Below, in pieces: positions 16,382 to 25,299 of a stretch of 64,000 nucleotides of DNA. The notes under the pieces were generated by a model. The model was not told where the DNA came from. It was given only the letters and a program-made list of their open reading frames with translations, and did not search any database. The DNA is from Desulfuromonas sp964536375. GTDB taxonomy: Bacteria; Desulfobacterota; Desulfuromonadia; Desulfuromonadales; Desulfuromonadaceae. Every line of letters starts with the position of its first letter. Within the stretch, counting starts at the first letter, position 1. The translations under genes were made by a program, and so were the position numbers. The stretch is taken from contig CAZHXF010000002.1 in NCBI GenBank assembly GCA_964536375.1, forward strand, positions 19,715 to 83,714, in the 5' to 3' direction.

Positions 16382-17347
16382 ATGGCTAAAAATGATCTTA
16401 TTGGTGGTTCATTGTGGGAACAGTATTCGGAAAAAGTATCTGAACGGATGAACAATCCGTGCCATTTTGGCGAATTGACTGAGGATGACGCCAAGTCTAT
16501 GAATGGTCGGCTGATCATTGCCAACGAAGGTGCTGAATCCTGTGGTGATACGGTGCGTCTATTCTGGATTGTCGGCAATGACGACGAGGTGATCAAGGCG
16601 GCCAAGTTTAAATCGTTCGGTTGTGGCACCGCTATTGCGTCTACCGATATGATGGCCGAGATGTGTATCGGCAAAACGGTGGAACAGGCGACTAAAATTA
16701 CTAATCTTAATGTTGAACGAGCCTTGCGCGATACCGAGGATCAGGCAGCAGTACCGCCACAGAAGATGCACTGCAGTGTTATGGCCTACGAAGTTATCAA
16801 GCAGGCAACAGCTATCTATCGTAACGTAGATGTGTCGACATTGCAGGAAAAAGATATTGTCTGTGAATGTGCGCGTGTGTCTTTGCAGATGGTGGAAGAT
16901 GCTATCCGTATCAATGATCTAACCACTATCGAGGAGATCGCTGATTACACCAAAGCGGGGGCCTTCTGTAAATCGTGCATCGAGCCCGGTGGTCACGAAA
17001 AACGGGCTATATATTTAGTGGATATATTAGCGCGGGTGCGCGCCGAGATGGAGCGCGCCGAGAATCCTGAAGGGGTGGTGGATGATTTTGCCGCTCTGTC
17101 GATAGTAAAACAGATTAAGCTGATTGAGGCGACCCTAGATCAATATGTGCGTCCGGCGCTGGCTGGCGATGGTGGCGGGCTGGAGTTGGATGATGTGCGC
17201 GCTACTGATGACGGTTTAATTTACGTGCATATAAAATATCAGGGCTCGTGCAAGGGCTGCGCTGGCAGTGTGGCGGGAACGCTAAGCTTTGTGCAGAAAA
17301 GTTTGCAAGGGACGGTAAGCGATAAAATTCGCGTGGTTGTCGATTAA
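16382..17347 (+). CDS. nifU: Fe-S cluster scaffold NifU, three-domain form
   Basis: 321 residues. An IscU-like scaffold domain has cysteines C54 (SCGD), C81 (FGCG) and C131 (HCS). A central ferredoxin-like domain has C161, C163, C196 and C199, expected to hold a permanent [2Fe-2S] cluster. A C-terminal Nfu domain has the CKGC pair. All three modules are complete. The start at 16382 is set by AGGAG nine bases upstream; a GTG 18 bases earlier is less likely. It is co-oriented with nifS and probably in the same operon. Confidence 0.94.
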   Translation: MAKNDLIGGSLWEQYSEKVSERMNNPCHFGELTEDDAKSMNGRLIIANEGAESCGDTVRLFWIVGNDDEVIKAAKFKSFGCGTAIASTDMMAEMCIGKTVEQATKITNLNVERALRDTEDQAAVPPQKMHCSVMAYEVIKQATAIYRNVDVSTLQEKDIVCECARVSLQMVEDAIRINDLTTIEEIADYTKAGAFCKSCIEPGGHEKRAIYLVDILARVRAEMERAENPEGVVDDFAALSIVKQIKLIEATLDQYVRPALAGDGGGLELDDVRATDDGLIYVHIKYQGSCKGCAGSVAGTLSFVQKSLQGTVSDKIRVVVD

Positions 17348-17404
17348 AGTTGGGGTATATAGCTGTCGGTAGTTCATTCGGTAGCTGAGGAGAAGGAAAA
17401 GATT

Positions 17405-17920
17405 ATGGCACTGTTACCAATACTGCACTATCCAGATTCACTATTGAGCGAGACATCTGTACCTATAGAAGAGTTTGATACCGAACTGCGCACGCTGGCG
17501 GCTAACATGGTAGAGACTATGTACGCGGCTCCGGGGGTTGGCTTGGCAGCGCCGCAGGTGGGAATTCTGCGCCGGATAGTGGTGATCGATTGTGGTAGTA
17601 AGGAAGAGCCGCGGCTGATAGTCGCAGTTAATCCCGAGATTATAGAGCGTGACGGTGAGTCGTGCGAGGAAGAGGGCTGTCTGTCGGTGCCGGAGTATTA
17701 TGCCAGCGTCAAACGCAGCGCCTGGGTGCACGCACGCTGGCATAATCTCGATGGTAAAATGGTGGAACTGAGGACCGAAGGGTTGCTGGCGATTTGTTTT
17801 CAGCATGAGATTGATCACCTTGATGGCAAACTGTTTGTTGATCGCCTGTCATCATTGAAAAAAGGGATGTTTCGCAAAAAGTACAAAAAAATTATCGAAC
17901 ACCAACAGGAGAAGCTGTGA
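17405..17920 (+). CDS. def: Peptide deformylase
   Basis: 171 residues with the three deformylase motifs: GVGLAAPQVG (44-53), EEGCLSVP (89-96, metal ligand C92) and HEIDH (134-138). It removes the formyl group from nascent proteins using a bound metal, usually Fe(II). The ATG follows GAGGAGAAGG. The last four bases overlap the fmt start, the classic def-fmt arrangement. Confidence 0.96.
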   Translation: MALLPILHYPDSLLSETSVPIEEFDTELRTLAANMVETMYAAPGVGLAAPQVGILRRIVVIDCGSKEEPRLIVAVNPEIIERDGESCEEEGCLSVPEYYASVKRSAWVHARWHNLDGKMVELRTEGLLAICFQHEIDHLDGKLFVDRLSSLKKGMFRKKYKKIIEHQQEKL

Positions 17921-18861
17921 TAGCAACTCAGAATATTCGCACTGTTTTTATGGGCACCCCGGATTTTGCGCTGGCAACTTTTCAGGGGCTAATCGACGCG
18001 GGATTGAATGTGGTGGGGGTGTATACCCAGCCTGATCGCCCTAAAGGGCGTGGTAATAAATTGGCTGCACCGCCGGTGAAAGAGTTGGCAGTGCAACACC
18101 ATATTCCGGTTTTTCAACCCAATCGGCTGAGGAATGAAGCTGCCGTAGAGCAATTAGCAGCATTGCAACCAGATCTGATCGTGGTGGTCGCCTATGGGCA
18201 GATTTTGCCGCAGTCGGTTCTGGATATGCCTAAATACGGCTGCATTAACGTCCATGCTTCGTTGCTGCCGCGCCATCGCGGTGCAGCACCGATAAATCAG
18301 GCGATAATCTGTGGCGATAAAACTGCAGGTATCACCACTATGATGATGGATGCTGGTCTGGATACCGGTGCTATGCTGGTGAAGCGCGAGGTAGCTATCT
18401 CTGCTAATGAGACGGCTGGGCAACTGCATGATCGGCTGGCGCTGCTCGGTAGCGAAGCCATGTCGGAAACTCTGGCACGTTTGTGTGCGGGCACCTTGCA
18501 GTCCGTGGCGCAGGATAACAGCTTAACGACCTATGCGCCGATGATGAAAAAAGAGGATGGCTGCATTGATTGGAGTCAGGATAGCCTTACTATTCACAAT
18601 TTGGTGCGTGGTCTGGATCCGTGGCCGGCAGCCTATACTTTGCTTGATGGTGAGACCTTGAAAATTGCCGATACCCAAGTTTGTGCTGGAAGCGGCGTAG
18701 CGGGTAGTGTTCTGCAAGCTGATGCGCACGGTGTCATTGTTGCCTGTGGGCAAGGTGCCTTGAACATCAGAGCTCTCCAACTCCCCGGTAAAAAACGCTT
18801 GGCTGCAGAAGCTTTTTTGCGCGGACGGGCGCTGGCGGTTGGCACCAAACTGGGTAGTTAG
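17917..18861 (+). CDS. fmt: Methionyl-tRNA formyltransferase
   Basis: 314 residues. The formyltransferase domain carries FMGTPDFA, the conserved PDRPKGRG loop and HASLLPRHRGAAPI with the catalytic Asn-His region. A C-terminal OB-like tRNA-binding domain follows (about 205-310). It begins with GTG overlapping def by four bases and has AGGAG just upstream. It formylates initiator Met-tRNA, the complement of Def. Confidence 0.95.
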   Translation: MIATQNIRTVFMGTPDFALATFQGLIDAGLNVVGVYTQPDRPKGRGNKLAAPPVKELAVQHHIPVFQPNRLRNEAAVEQLAALQPDLIVVVAYGQILPQSVLDMPKYGCINVHASLLPRHRGAAPINQAIICGDKTAGITTMMMDAGLDTGAMLVKREVAISANETAGQLHDRLALLGSEAMSETLARLCAGTLQSVAQDNSLTTYAPMMKKEDGCIDWSQDSLTIHNLVRGLDPWPAAYTLLDGETLKIADTQVCAGSGVAGSVLQADAHGVIVACGQGALNIRALQLPGKKRLAAEAFLRGRALAVGTKLGS

Positions 18862-18994
18862 CTGGTGTTTTTACTAACCATCCCACAAAAACTATCGTTG
18901 AGCTTTTCTCAAACCAATATTTGATATCAAAATATGCTGTCTCTCGGTGCTAAAGGGCTATCTTTAACACCGGGTGTTGGTTAAGCTGCTTGGC

Positions 18995-19864
18995 ATGGAA
19001 AATTTTGCTCTGCTGTTAATCATAATTTCGGCTTTTATGCACGCGCTGTGGAATCTACTGGTGAAGCAGAGTCGGGATAAGACTGTTTTTATCTGGTGGA
19101 TGTTTGTCAGTTCCTGGTCGCTTATGGTCGTGACGGCTTTAGCCACTGGTTGGCTGCCTGAACTGGATATTAAGATGGCGCTACTGTGTGCCGCCGCGGC
19201 GGTGTGCTTTGTGCTGTATCACTGGCTAGGTGGATACGCCTATCGTGCTGGAGATCTGTCGGTAACCTATCCGCTGGCGCAGACGTCAATGCTCTATGTG
19301 CCTATCTGGGGTGTGGCTCTGCTGGGGGAGCAGCTGAGTAGCGCTGGCTGTTGTGGTATTTTCCTCATTGCTATGGGAGCCTACGCGGTGCAATTGCGTC
19401 GCTTTACTTTGTCCGATATCCTCTTCCCCATTACTCAGGTTTGTTCTAGATCAGTTCAGGCCGCTCTGCTGGCCGGGTTTATCTATTCCATCGGGGCAGT
19501 GTTGGATAAAACCGGGGTCAGTTATTATCCGGTATTTGAGTTTACCTTTGTCTTAGTGTTTTTCATGCTGCTGTTTATGTCTATCAACCTATTGCGCCCT
19601 TGCTACCGTGGGCGGGTCATGGCTGAATGGCGACATAATCCGGGGTTGGTACTGTGCTCAGGACCGGTTATGCTGGCCTCTTTTTTGACTTTCCGTTTCG
19701 GTTTGCAACTGGCACCGGTGAGTTATGCCGTGCCAGCGCGTCAAGTTAGCTTGCTGATCGGTGTGGCTATCGGGGTGATTTTTCTCGGTGAAACCTGTGG
19801 CCGTATTCGTTTCATGGCCACCAGTATTATTTTGCTCGGGGTGTGCTTTATCCGTTTTGGTTAG
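18995..19864 (+). CDS. DMT-superfamily (EamA-type) membrane transporter
   Basis: 289 residues with about ten hydrophobic segments in two halves, the second half containing a poorly conserved repeat of the first, as in EamA proteins. Sequence cues include HALWNLLVKQSRD early and VSYAVPARQVSLLIGVAIGVIFLGE late, the EamA end motif. It would export or import small metabolites across the inner membrane; the substrate is unknown. The start is uncertain: ATG 18995 or GTG 18974, neither with a good ribosome binding site. Confidence 0.8.
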   Translation: MENFALLLIIISAFMHALWNLLVKQSRDKTVFIWWMFVSSWSLMVVTALATGWLPELDIKMALLCAAAAVCFVLYHWLGGYAYRAGDLSVTYPLAQTSMLYVPIWGVALLGEQLSSAGCCGIFLIAMGAYAVQLRRFTLSDILFPITQVCSRSVQAALLAGFIYSIGAVLDKTGVSYYPVFEFTFVLVFFMLLFMSINLLRPCYRGRVMAEWRHNPGLVLCSGPVMLASFLTFRFGLQLAPVSYAVPARQVSLLIGVAIGVIFLGETCGRIRFMATSIILLGVCFIRFG

Positions 19865-19918
19865 GCAGTTATCTGAACCATTGTTGTTTAGCACAGTTGC
19901 TATTCCGTGTTTTATCCC

Positions 19919-19947
19919 TTGAAAACTACGGCTATGCTGCTTATATT
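19919..19947 (+). promoter_or_regulatory. Sigma-70-type promoter of htpX
   Basis: TTGAAA (19919-19924), a 17-base spacer, then TATATT (19942-19947), about 73 bases before the htpX ATG. Both hexamers are close to consensus and the spacing is ideal. Confidence 0.6.
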
Positions 19948-20019
19948 TCCCACAACTAGTTAAACCGTGGTATTTTATGGCGCTACTGCGCTTTGCGTAG
20001 CAATAAAGGATAAAAAATT

Positions 20020-20859
20020 ATGTTAAATAATGTAAAAACAGTTGGCTTGATGGCTTTGCTGACTATTCTGTTGATGGTGATTGGTGGTGCTCTTGGTGGT
20101 ACCGGCGGGGCGATCTTTGCGCTGATTATTGCCGGAGTTATGAATATTGGTTCCTATTGGTTCTCCGATAAAGTTGTTATTCGCATGTATAAAGGGCATG
20201 AAGTGTCTAGTGGTCCGCTGTATGAGGTGGTACAGGAGTTGTGCAAGCGTAATCAATTGGTGATGCCGAAGGTTTTTGTTGTTCCTGAATCGACACCTAA
20301 TGCTTTTGCTACCGGGCGTAATCCGCAGCATGCGGTAGTTGCTGCAACCGAGGGGATTATGAATATCCTCAGCCGCGAAGAACTGATGGGGGTCATGGCC
20401 CATGAGATGTCTCATGTGAAACATCGCGATATTCTGATCGGTTCCATTACCGCTACTTTGGCTGGGGCTATATCCTACACGGCGCAGATGGCACAGTGGG
20501 CTATGCTGTTTGGTGGTTTCGGTGGTGACGATGAAGAGGGTGGTAGTAATATCTTTGTAATGATAATCACCATGATCTGTGCTCCGATCGCTGCTATGCT
20601 GGTGCAGATGGCAGTATCGCGCTCACGCGAATTTGCTGCTGACCGCGGCGGTGCTGAACTGTGCGGTAATCCCCATTATTTAGCCAGTGCGTTGCGTAAA
20701 TTGGAAGCAGCAAACCGTCAGAGTCCTATGCGCAATGTCAACGATGCTACGGCACACATGTTTATTGTCAATCCGCTGTCGGGCAAGGGGTTGCAAAGCT
20801 TGTTCTCCACTCATCCGCCTATGGATGAGAGAGTGCGTCGTCTTGAAGCTATGGTTTAG
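20020..20859 (+). CDS. htpX: Membrane zinc metalloprotease HtpX
   Basis: 279 residues (M48 family). Two N-terminal membrane helices (about 7-25 and 29-47) precede the zinc site HEMSH (128-132); SREFAADRGGAE supplies the third ligand glutamate. HtpX takes part in quality control of inner-membrane proteins, with its catalytic domain facing the cytoplasm. It is a single-gene unit with its own promoter and terminator; a GGATAA site precedes the ATG. Confidence 0.94.
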   Translation: MLNNVKTVGLMALLTILLMVIGGALGGTGGAIFALIIAGVMNIGSYWFSDKVVIRMYKGHEVSSGPLYEVVQELCKRNQLVMPKVFVVPESTPNAFATGRNPQHAVVAATEGIMNILSREELMGVMAHEMSHVKHRDILIGSITATLAGAISYTAQMAQWAMLFGGFGGDDEEGGSNIFVMIITMICAPIAAMLVQMAVSRSREFAADRGGAELCGNPHYLASALRKLEAANRQSPMRNVNDATAHMFIVNPLSGKGLQSLFSTHPPMDERVRRLEAMV

Positions 20860-20909
20860 CAATATTAGTGATTTTTGCAGTGCCGTTTGGTGCTGATTTA
20901 GTAAAAATT

Positions 20910-20950
20910 GCAGGGGGCGTGTTTACCACGTCCTCTGCTTTTTATGTTTT
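20910..20950 (+). terminator. Intrinsic terminator of htpX
   Basis: A 12-bp stem (GCAGGGGGCGTG at 20910-20921 with CACGTCCTCTGC at 20927-20938, two G-T pairs) is followed by TTTTTATGTTTTT. Confidence 0.85.
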
Positions 20951-20990
20951 TGCCTGTAGCTGCTTATGACAGGATTAAGGTAGATTTACG

Positions 20991-22358
20991 GTGGCAAAAA
21001 AAAAGCAAGTGCAGCTTAGCGATGCGCGCGCAATAGCTTATGATGTTTTGGTGCGCGTGGATCAGGGGGCTTATTCTGATCTTGCCTTGGATGGTGTCCT
21101 GTCGGCGGTGCCAGAGCTCGATGTGCGCGAGCGTAGTCTGGCTACGGAGTTGGTCTATGGGTTGTTGCGCCGTCGAGGTAATGTCGATTTCATCCTCGCG
21201 GCATATAGTCGCCAGCCTATAGCTAAATTAGAAACTCAGGCCTTGTGGTTGCTGCGTTTAGGCGCTTATCAGCTGATTTATCTGGACAAGATTCCGCAAC
21301 ATGCGGCTGTTCATAGTACCGTTGAACTGGCACGGCAGCTGGGCTTGGAGCGTATTACTGGTCTACTTAACGGCACCCTGCGCACTATGATGCGTGAGCC
21401 GCAGCGGGTAAAATGGCCTACGCAAGATGTCCCGCTAGATTGGTTGACCTATAAAATGTCGTTGCCGCGCTGGTTGGCGCAGCGCTGGTTGCATGAATTT
21501 GGCGTGGAGCAGGCTGGATTATTGGCGGAAACGTTATTGCAGGTTCCGCCGACAACGTTGCGGGTAAATACTCTCAAGTGTAGTCGCGATGAGTTTATTG
21601 CCCAGCTGGAAGCTGCTGGCTTGGAAGCACGACCCACGCATTATGCTCCTGAAGGGGTAATTGTCGAGCGGGGTCAGTTGCGTGCTGCGCCTGATCTTGA
21701 TCCTGAGTTGTATCAAATGCAGGATGAAGCCAGTATGTTGATTGCCCACTTGCTGCAAACTCAACCCGGCGATAAAGTGTTGGATGTGTGCGCTGCGCCC
21801 GGCGGCAAGACCACTCATGTAGCCGCGTTGACGCAGAATAAGGCTGAAATATGGGCGTTAGATCTGCATGAAAAACGCTTGGGTTTGTTACAGGGTAGTG
21901 CTGAGCGTCTGGGTGCCGTCATAAAGACCAAACAGTGGGATATGACTCAACCATGCACCTTGTTCCCCGCTGGCAGCTTTAATCGGGTGCTGGTAGATGC
22001 TCCATGCAGTGGTCTAGGGGTGTTGCGCCGCAATCCAGAGGCACGTTGGCGGCGTACCGAGGATGATGTTGTCCGGCTGGCTAAATTGCAGAAAAAGCTT
22101 TTAGCTAACGCGGCACAACTGGTTGCTCCGGGGGGGCTGTTGGTATATTCATTGTGTACAACTGCGGCGGAGGAGTCGGTTGCTGTGATTGCCGATTTCC
22201 TGAAGCATTATCCCGATTTCAGCCATGAAGATTTACGTCTCAGGGTGCCACAACGTTGGCAGGAGCTGTTCAACGCCCAAGGACAACTGGTTACTTTCAC
22301 CCATCGGCACGACAACATGGATTGTTTTTTCGCTGCAGCATTGCGTCGTCGTGTTTAG
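20991..22358 (+). CDS. rsmB: 16S rRNA (cytosine-967 C5)-methyltransferase
   Basis: 455 residues. An N-terminal NusB-like RNA-binding domain (about 8-140) leads to a SAM methyltransferase domain with VLDVCAAPGGKTTH, the motif IV cysteine in VDAPCSGLGVLRRNPE, and the motif VI cysteine in VYSLCTT. The two cysteines are the catalytic nucleophile and the release residue of m5C methyltransferases. It starts with GTG. rpe follows 41 bases downstream. Confidence 0.94.
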   Translation: MAKKKQVQLSDARAIAYDVLVRVDQGAYSDLALDGVLSAVPELDVRERSLATELVYGLLRRRGNVDFILAAYSRQPIAKLETQALWLLRLGAYQLIYLDKIPQHAAVHSTVELARQLGLERITGLLNGTLRTMMREPQRVKWPTQDVPLDWLTYKMSLPRWLAQRWLHEFGVEQAGLLAETLLQVPPTTLRVNTLKCSRDEFIAQLEAAGLEARPTHYAPEGVIVERGQLRAAPDLDPELYQMQDEASMLIAHLLQTQPGDKVLDVCAAPGGKTTHVAALTQNKAEIWALDLHEKRLGLLQGSAERLGAVIKTKQWDMTQPCTLFPAGSFNRVLVDAPCSGLGVLRRNPEARWRRTEDDVVRLAKLQKKLLANAAQLVAPGGLLVYSLCTTAAEESVAVIADFLKHYPDFSHEDLRLRVPQRWQELFNAQGQLVTFTHRHDNMDCFFAAALRRRV

Positions 22359-22399
22359 GTTGTGCTTGTTGTGCTTTACCAATTAGCTTGGAGATTCCC

Positions 22400-23053
22400 A
22401 TGATCAAGATTTCACCGTCGATTCTATCTGCTGATTTTGCTCGTCTCGGTGCAGAGATACGTTCCGTTGAGCAGGCGGGTGCTGATTATATTCATGTTGA
22501 TGTTATGGATGGGCACTTTGTGCCCAATATTACCATTGGTGCCCCCGTTGTGGAGGCCTTACGTCGGGTAACCAAGTTGCCCCTCGATGTGCATCTGATG
22601 ATCGAAAACCCAGATTTGTATATTCCAGATTTTGCCGCTTCTGGTGCTGATATCATTACTGTGCACCAGGAGGCAGGTCCTCATTTGCATCGCACGATAC
22701 AGTTGATTCATAGCCTAGGGAAAAAAGCCGGGGTGTCTATCAATCCGGCTACCCCAGCGTCAACACTGGAGGTGATTGTTGCCGAGGTCGATCTGATCCT
22801 AGTGATGAGTGTTAATCCCGGTTTTGGGGGGCAGAGCTTTATCGAAGCTATGCTACCTAAAATTACCCAATTACGTGAGATGATAGAGCGTAGCGGACGC
22901 AATATAGAGTTAGAAGTTGATGGCGGCGTCAAGGTCGACAATATTGCTGAGATTGCCGCTGCCGGGGCGGATGTTTTTGTTGCTGGCAGTGCGATATTTA
23001 ATGTTCCGGATTATGCTGCGGCCATTGCGGCTTTGCGCGGGCAGTTATTATAG
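22400..23053 (+). CDS. rpe: Ribulose-phosphate 3-epimerase
   Basis: 217 residues, a TIM barrel beginning MIKISPSILSADFARLG. Metal and substrate ligands appear in DYIHVDVMDGHFVPN, DVHLMIENP, VMSVNPGFGGQSF and the ELEVDGGVK loop. It interconverts ribulose-5-P and xylulose-5-P in the pentose phosphate pathway. The start at 22400 follows GGAG; a longer frame running back into rsmB is not used. Confidence 0.96.
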   Translation: MIKISPSILSADFARLGAEIRSVEQAGADYIHVDVMDGHFVPNITIGAPVVEALRRVTKLPLDVHLMIENPDLYIPDFAASGADIITVHQEAGPHLHRTIQLIHSLGKKAGVSINPATPASTLEVIVAEVDLILVMSVNPGFGGQSFIEAMLPKITQLREMIERSGRNIELEVDGGVKVDNIAEIAAAGADVFVAGSAIFNVPDYAAAIAALRGQLL

Positions 23054-23116
23054 GTCATCCCACTATCCATAGAGACAGGCTAGATAGTACACAGTCGTAG
23101 TTAATAATGGAAATTT

Positions 23117-23284
23117 ATCCTTGATTTAGTAGGGGTGTTTGTGGTAATTAGCTGCATACTGTATACAAAATGTGGTTGTTTATTTGTTGCGGATTCAAGA
23201 CACAAAGGGCGGCGAGTCGCTCTTTTTTGTGGGGCATAAAAAGCTCTCTAGTACGTGAGGGCAGGGGTATTACAGGAGGTCATA
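23117..23284 (+). promoter_or_regulatory. Leader of sfrBA with terminator-like hairpin and small palindrome
   Basis: The 231-base gap before sfrB holds no gene. A near palindrome GCATAC-T-GTATAC (23155-23167) resembles GntR-family operators. A hairpin GGGCG/CGCTC flanked by AAA and TTTTTT (about 23204-23227) looks like a small intrinsic terminator. Placed before the AGGAGG of sfrB, it could act as an attenuator, or could simply end rpe read-through. Both readings are tentative. Confidence 0.4.
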
Positions 23285-25243
23285 TTGTCTGAAATAGTTT
23301 TTTCCAGTTGGGGAAGAAAAATCGTCGATAACCGCCAAGGCGGCAACGCAGATTTAGCTTCATTGAAGCTCAAAATCCCTACTGAGCATTTGGGTGACAG
23401 CAAGGTTGGCGCTTTTATGGGCTGGGATGGTATCGTGCTGCTCGACAAGGATATCGACATCGTAGCGATGGCTGCTGAGTATATGAAGCGGGTGCAGGAG
23501 AAATATTGCTGCGGCAAGTGTACTCCCGGCAAAAAAGGTACCCGAGTTCTGCAAGATACTCTGGCGCGTATTATCCAAGGGCATGGTGAGCTAAAGGATC
23601 TGGATGTTATTGAGAACCTTTCTAGCTTACTTAAGGATTGCAAATGTACTCTGTGTATGACTTCGGCAATTCCAGTTATGGATACGCTGACCTATTTTCG
23701 CGATGAGTATATGGCTTATATCAGTGGTGGGCGCAAGCCGAAGTTTGCTGGTGCCTATAAAGATAAATTGACTGCGCCGTGTATGGATAAATGCCCGGCA
23801 CACATAGATATCCCTGCTTATATTGAAGAGATTCAAAACTATCGCTTTGATGAGTCGCTGGCAAAAATTCGTGAGCGGATGCCTATTGCTGCGGTTTGTG
23901 GTCGGGTGTGTCCTCATCCTTGTGAGACAGCTTGTCGTCGCGCTCTGGTTGATGAGCCAATCAGCATAATGGTGTTGAAGCGGGTTGCTTCAGATCATGA
24001 ATGGATGCATCACACTCAGGCGCCACGGATAACCAGACCTGCAACAGGTAAAAAAGTTATCGTTGTCGGTGCTGGTCCTGCCGGTTTAAGCTGTGCTTAT
24101 TACTTGGCTTTGGCTGGACATAAAGTTAAAATTATTGAGATGCTATCTGAGCCTGGCGGCACAGTTGCAGTAGGTATTCCCGACTACCGGATGCCACGCC
24201 ATCTGTTACAGCGTGAAGCAGATAATATCACTGCTCTGGGTGTAGAGATCGAGTATGGTGTAAAGCTGGGCGTAGATGTTTCTTTGCCGGAACTGAAGCA
24301 ACAGTATGATGCGGTGTTCTTGGGTACTGGTTGTTTCAAATCAAAGCCTATGGGCGTTGAGGGCGAAGATGCTGGTTACGAAGGGTTCTCCACTGGTGGT
24401 ATCAATTATCTACGTGCCGTTGCTTTAGGCGAAGGGATAGTTACTCCGAAGCGGGTTATAGTTGTTGGCGGTGGTAATACCGCTATTGACTGTGTGCGGG
24501 TTGCATTACGTGAAGGCTGCGAAGAATCTATCTTGGTCTATCGGCGTACCCGTCACGAGATGCCAGCAGAGTCTTACGAGGTCGATGATGCCGACGAGGA
24601 AGGGGTGCGCTTCGAGTTTTTAGTTAACCCAACCCGTCTGGTTACTGAAAATAATAAAATCACCGGTGTTGAGGTTATTAAAATGGAATTAGGCGAGCCG
24701 GACGATTCTGGGCGCCGCCGTCCTCAACCTGTGCCAGGTTCAGAGTATGTCCTTCCGTGTGATATGGTAATCCCGGCCATTGGTCAGGATCCAGATCTAT
24801 CGTATCTGGAGGGCAATGAAAACAATATCCAGCAAACTCGTTGGAGCAGCATTAAGACCAACGGTGGCACTATGATGACCGATGATGATGGTGTCTTTGC
24901 TGGTGGTGACTGCGAATATGGTGCTATGACTGTTGTGCTTGCGGTTGGTCACGGTAAGCGCGCCGGCAGTGTTATTAATCGCTTCCTGGTGGATGGGAAA
25001 TCGGTTTTGGATGACGAAGAAGCGCTAGAGGATGCTGTTAATCGGTTGGGTGTGTTTAATAGCGATGAGAAAATCCCGGTTCTCGGAGGTTTGCATCGCG
25101 AACATCAGCCCAAGATAAATGGCGCAGCACGGGCAAGCAATTATGATGAAATAGAGATGGCTATGCCTGAAAGTCAGGCGGTAATTGAAGCAGATCGCTG
25201 CTTGCGTTGCTATCGTGTAGCGATGGTTGCTGTCGATAAGTAA
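23285..25243 (+). CDS. sfrB: NADPH-dependent flavin/Fe-S oxidoreductase, SfrB type
   Basis: 652 residues. The N-terminal ~150 residues have a cysteine-rich Fe-S region like the end of NuoF (CCGKCTPGKKG, then CKCTLCMTS). A second cysteine set follows (CMDKCPAHID, CGRVCPHPCETACRR), as in the small subunit of glutamate synthase. Two dinucleotide folds come next: FAD site VIVVGAGPAGLSCAYYLA and NADPH site VIVVGGGNTAIDCVR. This matches SfrB of Geobacter, the NADPH-oxidising subunit of a cytoplasmic complex first described as a soluble Fe(III) reductase. The start is TTG at 23285, set by a perfect AGGAGG five bases upstream. Confidence 0.88.
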   Translation: MSEIVFSSWGRKIVDNRQGGNADLASLKLKIPTEHLGDSKVGAFMGWDGIVLLDKDIDIVAMAAEYMKRVQEKYCCGKCTPGKKGTRVLQDTLARIIQGHGELKDLDVIENLSSLLKDCKCTLCMTSAIPVMDTLTYFRDEYMAYISGGRKPKFAGAYKDKLTAPCMDKCPAHIDIPAYIEEIQNYRFDESLAKIRERMPIAAVCGRVCPHPCETACRRALVDEPISIMVLKRVASDHEWMHHTQAPRITRPATGKKVIVVGAGPAGLSCAYYLALAGHKVKIIEMLSEPGGTVAVGIPDYRMPRHLLQREADNITALGVEIEYGVKLGVDVSLPELKQQYDAVFLGTGCFKSKPMGVEGEDAGYEGFSTGGINYLRAVALGEGIVTPKRVIVVGGGNTAIDCVRVALREGCEESILVYRRTRHEMPAESYEVDDADEEGVRFEFLVNPTRLVTENNKITGVEVIKMELGEPDDSGRRRPQPVPGSEYVLPCDMVIPAIGQDPDLSYLEGNENNIQQTRWSSIKTNGGTMMTDDDGVFAGGDCEYGAMTVVLAVGHGKRAGSVINRFLVDGKSVLDDEEALEDAVNRLGVFNSDEKIPVLGGLHREHQPKINGAARASNYDEIEMAMPESQAVIEADRCLRCYRVAMVAVDK

Positions 25244-25299
25244 TCGGTATCGTTTAGTATAGTATGGCTTAAACGGACATTAGCTTTAGGATTTTTCAT

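Noticed and set aside
15139..17347. Part of a nitrogen-fixation cluster
   Set aside because: nifS and nifU types occur in many anaerobes as the general Fe-S system, and no nitrogenase structural or cofactor gene is in the window.
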